Below are positions 43,504 through 49,558 of a stretch of DNA of 49,558 bases, piece after piece (positions within the stretch are counted from its first letter, which is position 1; each line of letters begins with the position of its first letter). The notes under the pieces are model-generated. The model was not told where the DNA came from, did not search any database, and worked only from the letters and a program-made list of their open reading frames with translations. The stretch is taken from contig UCAU01000037.1 in the NCBI GenBank assembly GCA_900470445.1, forward strand, positions 1 to 49,558, in the 5' to 3' direction. This DNA comes from Hyphomicrobiales bacterium (GTDB taxonomy: Bacteria > Pseudomonadota > Alphaproteobacteria > Rhizobiales > Devosiaceae). The position numbers and the translations under genes are program-made.

Positions 43504-44325
43504 CTATTCGCCGGCATGCCCGGTATAACCGTATTTTTCCAGGAACCCGGCAATAGTCCCATCGGCGACCAAGGCGTCGATGGCCTGATCGACCTGGCTG
43601 CGCAGGAAGCTGTTGCGGCTCGATACCAGCGCTCCGACATGCACTTCGGCAGCGGGAATGGGATCATTGGCGATGACACGCAGGGCGGCGGCGTCAGGGC
43701 GCTGTTGCAACAGCCGCGCCAGTGCGGGTTGCCACAGCACCATGCCGGCAATGGTGCCGTCGAGCACGCGCGTCGTCATCAGGTCGAAATTGGCATAGGG
43801 ATAGCGCACCCAGCGCTCGGCCTCGGGCTGTTGCTGCGCCCAGGTGATGTAGTTCATCTCGCCCAGGCTCGCCATGGCGGTGCCCAGTTTGTGATCCTTG
43901 GGAATGTCGCCCAGCTTCTGCCAATCGGGGTCGGCGACGACGAAGACGAAGGGAATGGTGGCATAGGGCCGGGTTAGCGCGAACGCGTCCGACACCGGAG
44001 AATTGGTCGAAACCGAAACGCCCATGAACATGTCGCAGGTATTGTTCATGGCCAGCGTCAATTCATCGAGAAAGCCATCGCCATTGAGCGGGAAGCCGCC
44101 AAAGCCTTCCACGACATTGACCTCGAGAAACAGCGCATCGCCAATGGCCTTGGCGACGTCTTCGTCAAAGGCGCGGCCCAGGCTCGTGATATCGAAGCAC
44201 ACATTGATGGCGTCGCCAGCCAGCCGCCGCGAATTGTCCATCTCCTCGGGCGGAATGCCGGAAGACTGCGCATAGGCGCTACTGGCCATGAGCAGGGCCA
44301 GACCCAGGGTGAGATAACGAAGCAT
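43504..44325 (-). CDS. MoxJ-like periplasmic substrate-binding protein, quinoprotein-associated
   Basis: Periplasmic solute-binding family 3 protein, 273 aa, with a signal peptide (MLRYLTLGLALLMASSAYAQ). The fold is indicated by INVCFDITSLGRAFDEDVAKAIGDALFLEV and GTIAGMVLWQPALARLLQQ. Family 3 proteins next to PQQ dehydrogenases (MxaJ/XoxJ) aid enzyme maturation or cofactor or cytochrome contact rather than import. A strong SD (AAGGAG seven bases before the ATG) decides the start. It follows the quinoprotein gene but a terminator lies between. Ligand unknown. Confidence 0.82.
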   Translation of the reverse strand: MLRYLTLGLALLMASSAYAQSSGIPPEEMDNSRRLAGDAINVCFDITSLGRAFDEDVAKAIGDALFLEVNVVEGFGGFPLNGDGFLDELTLAMNNTCDMFMGVSVSTNSPVSDAFALTRPYATIPFVFVVADPDWQKLGDIPKDHKLGTAMASLGEMNYITWAQQQPEAERWVRYPYANFDLMTTRVLDGTIAGMVLWQPALARLLQQRPDAAALRVIANDPIPAAEVHVGALVSSRNSFLRSQVDQAIDALVADGTIAGFLEKYGYTGHAGE

Positions 44326-44403
44326 CGAATTCTCCTTGGTCGCCTGGCGGTCCAAGGAAGGCCGGCGTCCCGTCACGAATGGCGCTACAGCGCCCAGAAA
44401 GAC

Positions 44404-44425
44404 GAAAGGGGCCGAAGCCCCTTTC
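44404..44425 (-). terminator. Terminator after the quinoprotein gene
   Basis: On the minus strand GAAAGGGGC-TTCG-GCCCCTTTC is a perfect nine-bp stem with a stable UUCG loop, followed by GTCTTTC. It lies 12 bases after the quinoprotein stop and before the MoxJ-like gene. It should end most transcription or give less mRNA for the downstream gene. Confidence 0.75.
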
Positions 44426-44437
44426 TTTGCTTGATTT

Positions 44438-46201
44438 TTAGCTTGCGGCCTTTGGCAGCTTGAACACGAAGACCGAGTTGCCCGAACCGGTGGGCAGCGG
44501 GATTTCCGGGAAGGCCGAGGAAATCGAGCTGGCCGAGTTGGAATAGCCGGTGGGAACCGCCAGATACTGCTCGCCGTCGATTTCGTAGGTCATCGGATAG
44601 CCACCGATCGGCGCATTGAGGCGCTGCGACCAGACCACGTCACCAGTTTCCTGGTCCCATGCCTTGACTTCGCGGGCAGCGTCGCCGCCGAACACCAGAC
44701 CGCCAGCCGTGGCCAGAACCGAGCTGGTCATGGACGGACGCTCACGCGCCTGCCACTTGGAATCGCCCTGGGTCGGGTTGATGCTGAGAGCCTGCAGCAG
44801 GCCGGCATCGGTGATGCCTTCGGGCAGCACGCGCGGACCGAACTTGACGGCGCCCACGGCGTTACCGGCCGTGAATTCAGTCTGGGTCGGAGCAACGGTG
44901 TTGCAGGCTTCGGTCAGGGGTACGAAGTAAGCCTGGGTCAGCGGGCTATAGGCGCCGGCCTGCCAGAGCTTGCCACCCGAAACCGAGGCGCAAACCAGGT
45001 GTTCTTCACCCACAGCCTTGGATATCAGGTCTTCGTTGATGTGAACGGTGCCGTCCGGGTCGATGCCGGTGACCACGTTCTGGACGACCGTGTCCTTGGA
45101 CCACAGATACTTGCCGGTGTCGCGATCGAGACCGAAAGCGATGCCGTTCTTGCCGGCTGCAGTGATCAGCAGCTTGTGCGTCTGGCCGTCGACTTCCTGG
45201 TCAACCAGGATACGTTCGAACGGGCTGTCCAGATCCCAGTTATCGCGGGGCAGGTGCTGGTAGTACCACTTCAGCTTGCCCGTCTCGACGTCGAGAGCCA
45301 GGGTCGAATTGGTATAGAGCACCGAGCCGTCGCCCGAACCACGGATGAGTTCGGAATATGGGCCGGGCATGCCGATGCCCCAGAACGTGGTCTTGGTTTC
45401 CGGATCATAAGCACCGGTGGTCCAAGGCGTGCCGCCCCAACGGTTTTCAGCGGGAACGCCGCCCCAGCTGTCCTGCTGGGCCTGGTTGTTGGGATCGTCG
45501 ATCGTGTTGAAGCGCCACAGCTCGTCGCCGGTATTCACGTCATGGGCGAAGATGTAGCAGCCGCCAGCGGTGCCGGCGATCGAGCAACCGGAAATGGCAG
45601 TGATGATCTTGCCATCGGCAATCAGCGGGCCAACGGTGTAACTATAGCCCAGATTGTAGTCGATGACCTGCTTTTCCCAGGCAACCTTGCCGTCGGCGGC
45701 ATTGAGCACGACGATCTTGGCGTCAGCCGTGGTCAGGATCACCTTGTCCTGGTAGAGCGCGATCGAGTTCTTCTGGCGGCGGGCCTGGTTGATCTGGTAG
45801 CTCCACGAGGTGGGGAGCTGGGGCAGAACATGGCGGTATTGCCAGATCAGGTCGCCGGTCTTGGCGTCGAGCGCCTCGACGATATTGTTGTTGGTCTGCA
45901 GGAACATGACGCCGTCATGCACCAGCGGAGCGGTTTCCTGAATGCCGGCTTCGGCCATCGGCCAGGCCCAGGCGAGCTGAAGCTTGCCGACCGTGTCCTT
46001 GTTGATCAGGTCGAGCGGGCTATAGCCCTGGTTGTTATAGGCGCCGCGGAACATCAGCCAGTCTTCGGCCGGCGGGTTGGCCAGCATCTCGTCGGTGACT
46101 GGAACATAATCCGCCTTGACGCCCTGCGCATGCGCAGGGGCGGACAGCGCGATAAACGCGGTCGTTGCCACCAGCAGAGACTTCATCAGATCGATTTTCA
46201 T
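44438..46201 (-). CDS. PQQ-dependent alcohol dehydrogenase-type quinoprotein
   Basis: Periplasmic PQQ beta-propeller dehydrogenase of the methanol/ethanol family; 587 aa with signal peptide (~1-26, ending AHAQ). Propeller W-motifs recur (ALDAKTGDLIWQY, VLNAADGKVAWEK, AHDVNTGDELWRF, ALDVETGKLKWYY, AWDQETGDVVWSQ). Near the active site QETAP carries Glu89, and NWDLD carries Asp323 plus Asp325, the second Asp being the mark of lanthanide-type XoxF/PedH sites. However, the adjacent Cys-Cys ring is absent, and SGCSIAGTAGGCY (Cys206, Cys215) replaces the SGGE segment with the metal Glu. GGAGG five bases before the ATG at 46201 fixes the start. Substrate unknown. Confidence 0.88.
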   Translation of the reverse strand: MKIDLMKSLLVATTAFIALSAPAHAQGVKADYVPVTDEMLANPPAEDWLMFRGAYNNQGYSPLDLINKDTVGKLQLAWAWPMAEAGIQETAPLVHDGVMFLQTNNNIVEALDAKTGDLIWQYRHVLPQLPTSWSYQINQARRQKNSIALYQDKVILTTADAKIVVLNAADGKVAWEKQVIDYNLGYSYTVGPLIADGKIITAISGCSIAGTAGGCYIFAHDVNTGDELWRFNTIDDPNNQAQQDSWGGVPAENRWGGTPWTTGAYDPETKTTFWGIGMPGPYSELIRGSGDGSVLYTNSTLALDVETGKLKWYYQHLPRDNWDLDSPFERILVDQEVDGQTHKLLITAAGKNGIAFGLDRDTGKYLWSKDTVVQNVVTGIDPDGTVHINEDLISKAVGEEHLVCASVSGGKLWQAGAYSPLTQAYFVPLTEACNTVAPTQTEFTAGNAVGAVKFGPRVLPEGITDAGLLQALSINPTQGDSKWQARERPSMTSSVLATAGGLVFGGDAAREVKAWDQETGDVVWSQRLNAPIGGYPMTYEIDGEQYLAVPTGYSNSASSISSAFPEIPLPTGSGNSVFVFKLPKAAS

Positions 46202-46251
46202 CGATACCTCCATATGTCAGCGCGCTTCACGCACGCCTTAGTTGACTGTTG

Positions 46252-46881
46252 TTAATTGCCGGCCGTGGGCAGCGTCTTGCCCCAGGTGTAAGCTTGCGGG
46301 ACAGTCGGCGCAGCGGCGTCGGCCGTGGGAGCCATGTCGGCGGGCGCGAGGCCGCCGGGGAGCTGCTTGCCCCAGGTAAAGGCCTGCGGCACGGCAGGAG
46401 CGGCAGCGGCATCCGCGGGCGCAGCGGCCCCACCGGCGTCGGCTGCGGCAGCGGCCATGCTGGCAGCGCCGGCGGCCGTTTCGGTCGCGAGCGAAACTTC
46501 GTACATCGCGTCACCGGTTGCGAGCGGGGTATCACCCGGCGCGGCGCCGTTGAACTGCATGATATAGGCGACGATGTTGACATAGGTCTCTTCGCCGAGC
46601 AGGCCCGGCGCGGATGGGGGCATGGCGACCGAAATGAAGTCGTAAAGCCCGCCGGCAGTGTCCCAATTCTGCATCACGTCACGCCCGGCAAGGCCCGGAG
46701 CATCGGGCCCTTCGAGCTGGAAGCCGTGGCACTGGGCGCAGTTGGAATCGAATGCGGTCTTACCGGCGGTGGCTTGTTCGGCGGTGAAGCCGGCAGCCAT
46801 GGCCGAACCAGCGCTCAACACGCTGGCGGCAAGTGCAAACAAGGCGACGGGGGCGGTGATCCGCTTGGATCTGAAAGGCAC
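46252..46881 (-). CDS. c-type cytochrome, partner of the quinoprotein
   Basis: Periplasmic class I cytochrome c, 209 aa. A signal peptide (~1-30) is followed by a heme site CAQCH at 48-52 and an axial Met in ISVAMPPSAPG near 87. Adjacent to the quinoprotein, it is the likely electron acceptor, as XoxG or ExaB are for their enzymes. The C-terminal ~70 residues are Ala-rich and contain the motif VPQAFTWGKQLP (164-175) and again VPQAYTWGKTLP (194-205). The GTG at 46881 is used: GGGAGG lies five bases upstream. It is 50 bases upstream of the quinoprotein gene. Confidence 0.88.
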   Translation of the reverse strand: MPFRSKRITAPVALFALAASVLSAGSAMAAGFTAEQATAGKTAFDSNCAQCHGFQLEGPDAPGLAGRDVMQNWDTAGGLYDFISVAMPPSAPGLLGEETYVNIVAYIMQFNGAAPGDTPLATGDAMYEVSLATETAAGAASMAAAAADAGGAAAPADAAAAPAVPQAFTWGKQLPGGLAPADMAPTADAAAPTVPQAYTWGKTLPTAGN

Positions 46882-47073
46882 GGTACCCTCCCAATGAGTT
46901 GTAAAGCACAATGCGAAAAGGCGTTAGCCTTCAGTCGGTTAACGCTGGGGTTCATTGTGATGCGCCACCGTTACACATGCGGCACGAAAGCACAATGACA
47001 CTTTGGTCAAATCCGTCCACTGCGGGGCGGTTTCGTGGCCATATTTAGGCGCTTAAAGTGCTGTGCGTGAACA

Positions 47074-47895
47074 TTATTCCGCGGCGGAAGCTATCGTCCC
47101 GCCCAGTCCATAACGCTCTTCCAGGGCGGTCAAAGCACCGGTTTTTGCTAGGTTGTCCAACGCCTTGGCGACCGCCCGCTTGAGGGTCTGGTCGCCCTTC
47201 CAGAGGCCAAGCGCCATTCGATAATGTGGAAAGATGCTTTCGGGTAACCAGAACAATCCGAACGTATTTTCTTTCAAATCGATCGTTCCCGCAACGAATC
47301 GCTCCGTGATAGCGGCAGTGATGGCGCCGCTTTCGAGTGAGGATTGGAGTTGGGCGGGGCTGCGCAGCAATTGGGCGCGCAAGCCTTGTTGCCGCAGCCA
47401 GGTCGACAGCGCGAGGCGATCGAGGCCGGACGTGCCGGGCAACACGCCGACAACGCTGCCCGAGGCAGGCATGGAGCCATTAGCCGAGATGCCGACCCAT
47501 CCGGTTTCGGCGTCGGTGGGAATGGTCTGGAGAAACCCTCGCGTCTGCGCTGTATCGGCAACCCCGCCCGCGACAAGATCGCATTGGGCCCGGGTGAGGA
47601 ACCAATTGCGGGGATTGAAATCCTGCCCGATGGCGGGGAGCGTGTTGAGGGTAAGCCGCAGGTCCAACTCGTTCGCAATCGCCTCGACCAGTTCGGCGTC
47701 ATAGCCGGGTTCAGCCGGGTTGCCAGTGATCAGCGGAGGATAGCTTGCCGGCACGCAGACCTTGAGCACACCGGCTTTTTGCCTGTCGGCCAGCGAAGTG
47801 TCGGGCGGCAGGAAGCTGATGGCGGTGAGCAGGGCCGCGATGAAGGCAATGTTGAGCCCGGCCTGCAGCCAGCGATGCGGGCGCTTGGCAGTCAT
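47074..47895 (-). CDS. Periplasmic binding protein, quinoprotein-associated ABC system
   Basis: Family 3 solute-binding-like protein, 273 aa. There is an N-terminal hydrophobic segment (QAGLNIAFIAALLTAISFLPP), which could be an uncleaved anchor or signal, then VLKVCVPASYPPLITGNPAEPGYDAELVEAIA, the usual family 3 start. The gene overlaps the permease stop by four bases (ATGA, 47892-47895), so it is made with the ABC genes. Such proteins occur in PQQ-dependent alcohol systems (MoxJ-like group). Its role, ligand or maturation, is open. Confidence 0.8.
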   Translation of the reverse strand: MTAKRPHRWLQAGLNIAFIAALLTAISFLPPDTSLADRQKAGVLKVCVPASYPPLITGNPAEPGYDAELVEAIANELDLRLTLNTLPAIGQDFNPRNWFLTRAQCDLVAGGVADTAQTRGFLQTIPTDAETGWVGISANGSMPASGSVVGVLPGTSGLDRLALSTWLRQQGLRAQLLRSPAQLQSSLESGAITAAITERFVAGTIDLKENTFGLFWLPESIFPHYRMALGLWKGDQTLKRAVAKALDNLAKTGALTALEERYGLGGTIASAAE

Positions 47896-48704
47896 GAGCG
47901 GCCGAAATCGATCAGCGCCATGATGAAGAACACTACGGCCATGGTGCAGATGACGGCGGGGCCATAGCTGGCGGGGAATTGGTTGAAGCCGATGACCACG
48001 CCACGCAGCGCGTCGACGGCATAGGTGATTGGATTGATCTGCACCAGGAAAACCAGCCATTCGGGATAGGCGGTGGCTGTCTGGGTGCGGGTGAGGGCCG
48101 GATCGAGCGGGAAGACCGAGGACGAGGTGAAGTAGAGCGGCAGGATGATGGTGTTGGAGAAAACGCCAAAGCCTTCAAAGCTGCGCACCCGGGCGGCGAG
48201 CACGACACCAAAACAGGTGAGGCCAAAAGCCAGAACGAACATGAGGCCGAGCGCCATGGCCATTTGTTCCAGGCTCAGCGTGACATCGGCAAAGCGGGCG
48301 AGGATGAGCACCAGGCCACCATGGATCATGGCGACAGTACTGCCGCCCAGCACCTTGCCGAGCAGGATCAGCGCGCGGGGCATGGGCGAAACCAGGACTT
48401 CGCGCAGGAAGCCGAATTCGCGATCCCAGATCACCGACACGGCAAACTGGATCGAGGTATACATGATGTTGAGCACGATGACGGCGGGGAAGAGGAATTG
48501 CAGATAGGTATAGGGGATGACGTAGCGCACCTCCCCATAGACCTCGCCACGGAAATAGGGGTTGAGGCCGACGCCCAGGATCAGCAGCCAGATCAATGGC
48601 CGGCTGACGCCGCCGATCATCTGGCCGCGGTCGCGGGTGGCGCGCATGATTTCGCGTAGCCACACGCCATAGACGCCGCGCATGAGAATGATGGGGCTGG
48701 TCAT
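47892..48704 (-). CDS. ABC-2-type permease, quinoprotein-associated
   Basis: Membrane half of an ABC transporter; 270 aa with six hydrophobic segments. ABC-2 type: VSPMPRALILLGKVLGGSTVAMIHG and the last part NPITYAVDALRGVVIG are typical of drug/polysaccharide-exporter-type permeases. Similar genes accompany PQQ-dependent alcohol dehydrogenases (PedC-like). It overlaps the ATPase gene upstream and the binding-protein gene downstream by four bases each. Export of an unknown compound is likelier than import. Confidence 0.88.
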   Translation of the reverse strand: MTSPIILMRGVYGVWLREIMRATRDRGQMIGGVSRPLIWLLILGVGLNPYFRGEVYGEVRYVIPYTYLQFLFPAVIVLNIMYTSIQFAVSVIWDREFGFLREVLVSPMPRALILLGKVLGGSTVAMIHGGLVLILARFADVTLSLEQMAMALGLMFVLAFGLTCFGVVLAARVRSFEGFGVFSNTIILPLYFTSSSVFPLDPALTRTQTATAYPEWLVFLVQINPITYAVDALRGVVIGFNQFPASYGPAVICTMAVVFFIMALIDFGRS

Positions 48705-49558
48705 CGGCGGCCTCCGCGCTTGCCGGCGGCCTTTTCGGCATCGCGCTGGCCATCGGCCCGGTCGCGCAATTCGCGGCCGGTGAGGGAGAGGAAGACGCTT
48801 TCGAGCGTCGGTTCCTGGAAGCGGACTTCGGACAGGCTATCGCGGAATTCGGCAAGGAAAGCGTCGGTGACGGCATTCTCGCCGGCAGGGAGGGCCAGGC
48901 TATGGCTGCCCAGTGGCTGGGCATTGGGATAGCGGGCTAGGATGGCCTGCGTGGCGGTGGCGTCGCGGGGCAGGATGTGCAGCCAGCGGGTGCCATATTG
49001 GGCCTTGAGGTCTTCGGGCGGCGCCTGGGCAATGATCTTGCCGTGGTCGATGATGCAGACCATGTCGGCGCTTTCGACTTCCTCGATGTAGTGGGTGGTG
49101 GTGAGCACGGTCAGTTCGCGCTCGCGGCGAAGCTGATCGAGATACTGCCAGATGCGTTGGCGCGTCTGGGCGTCGAGGCCGACCGTAGGTTCGTCGAGAA
49201 ACAGGATTTCGGGCTCGTGCAGCAAAGCGCGGGCAATTTCGAGGCGGCGGCGCATGCCGCCGGAGAAGCTGCGTACGATCTCGTCGCGCCAGTCTTCGAG
49301 CTCGACCAGAGCCAATACGGCGGCGCTGCGTTCGCGGCGGACTTTTGGCGCGAGGCCATAGACCAAGCCATGGAATTCGAGATTTTCCCAGGCGCTGAGG
49401 CGATCATCGAGGCTCGAATCCTGAAAGACGACGCCGATGGAGCGGCGGGCCTTGGTGGGCTGGCGGACGACATCGGCCCCCGCGACCACGGCACGGCCAC
49501 CATCGGGGCGGCGCAGGGTGCACAGGATATTGACCAGAGTGGTCTTGCCCGCGCCATT
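48701..49558 (-). CDS. ABC transporter ATP-binding protein (5' end outside window)
   Basis: ATPase of the same ABC-2 exporter; at least 285 aa, N-terminus cut by the window end. Walker A is partly visible at the edge (NGAGKTTLVNIL, starting at the last codon). Then come Q-loop FQDSSLDDRL, signature SFSGGMRRRLEIARALL, Walker B EILFLDEPTVGLD and H-loop TTTHYIEEVE. The C-terminus is basic and low-complexity. It is coupled to the permease by a four-base overlap. PQQ-system ABC ATPases have the same domain plan; the substrate is unknown. Confidence 0.92.
   Translation of the reverse strand, partial: NGAGKTTLVNILCTLRRPDGGRAVVAGADVVRQPTKARRSIGVVFQDSSLDDRLSAWENLEFHGLVYGLAPKVRRERSAAVLALVELEDWRDEIVRSFSGGMRRRLEIARALLHEPEILFLDEPTVGLDAQTRQRIWQYLDQLRRERELTVLTTTHYIEEVESADMVCIIDHGKIIAQAPPEDLKAQYGTRWLHILPRDATATQAILARYPNAQPLGSHSLALPAGENAVTDAFLAEFRDSLSEVRFQEPTLESVFLSLTGRELRDRADGQRDAEKAAGKRGGRR

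Noticed and set aside
44999..46255. 418-codon plus-strand frame over the quinoprotein gene
   Set aside because: Antisense of the quinoprotein gene, which has clear motifs and a strong SD on the other strand.
1..49558. CRISPR array, tRNA or insertion sequence
   Set aside because: I looked for regular spaced repeats, tRNA-like cloverleaf ends and transposase motifs and saw none. This is by eye; a tRNA or short IS remnant could be missed.

Overview
The window looks like chromosomal DNA of a GC-rich alphaproteobacterium of the order Hyphomicrobiales; a Devosia-like relative is the best guess. The reasons are gene content and order: a cytochrome-c (CycM-type) gene divergent from pheA, dapD...dapE followed by truA-fmt-def, SRP RNA-dnaX-ybaB-recR, a Cpa/Tad pilus cluster, and a DnaX that lacks the usual zinc cysteines. 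The genus is inferred, not proven. Apart from intergenic palindromes and a small toxin-antitoxin pair, I see no phage, insertion sequence, CRISPR array or tRNA.

Layout. (1) 1-7542, plus strand: nucleoside salvage and catabolism. It runs purine nucleoside phosphorylase, deoxyribose-phosphate aldolase, a two-domain ALDH16-type aldehyde dehydrogenase, thymidine phosphorylase, phosphopentomutase and uracil phosphoribosyltransferase. Together they split nucleosides, isomerise (deoxy)ribose-1-phosphate, cleave deoxyribose-5-phosphate to glyceraldehyde-3-phosphate plus acetaldehyde, probably oxidise the acetaldehyde, and recover uracil. (2) 7586-19412: a HAD hydrolase, then a full Tad/Flp pilus locus. 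Two TadE-like pseudopilins and a small CpaC-N-like protein are on the minus strand; flp, cpaA, cpaB, cpaC, cpaE, cpaF, tadB and tadC are on the plus strand; the TadD lipoprotein is on the minus strand. No cpaD is seen. A perfect CtrA-type box lies upstream of tadE.

(3) 19555-33183: housekeeping. This includes an M17 aminopeptidase, a MarR-GNAT fusion regulator, a VTT-type membrane protein, a GhrA-like reductase, a membrane-anchored cytochrome c with an AEPAPA repeat tail, prephenate dehydratase, dapD, two DUF805 genes (the first frameshifted), dapE, two related membrane proteins, and truA, fmt and def. (4) 33306-39497: a GFA-family protein, rmuC, an acidic orphan, then recR, ybaB, dnaX and the 4.5S/SRP RNA on the minus strand, followed by a MazEF/PemIK-type pair.

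(5) 39640-49558: a secreted beta-propeller phytase, a LOG-family protein, a soluble transhydrogenase, and a minus-strand quinoprotein region. That region holds a PQQ alcohol dehydrogenase-type enzyme, a dedicated cytochrome c, two MoxJ-like periplasmic binding proteins, and an ABC-2 permease plus ATPase cut by the window end. It resembles PQQ-dependent alcohol oxidation systems of the Ped/Xox kind, but the quinoprotein's metal-site sequence differs from both MxaF and XoxF. This is the part most worth following up.

Many intergenic gaps carry short GC-rich palindromes of the CTCCCC-loop-GGGGAG kind. Some probably work as terminators; together they form a dispersed repeat family.
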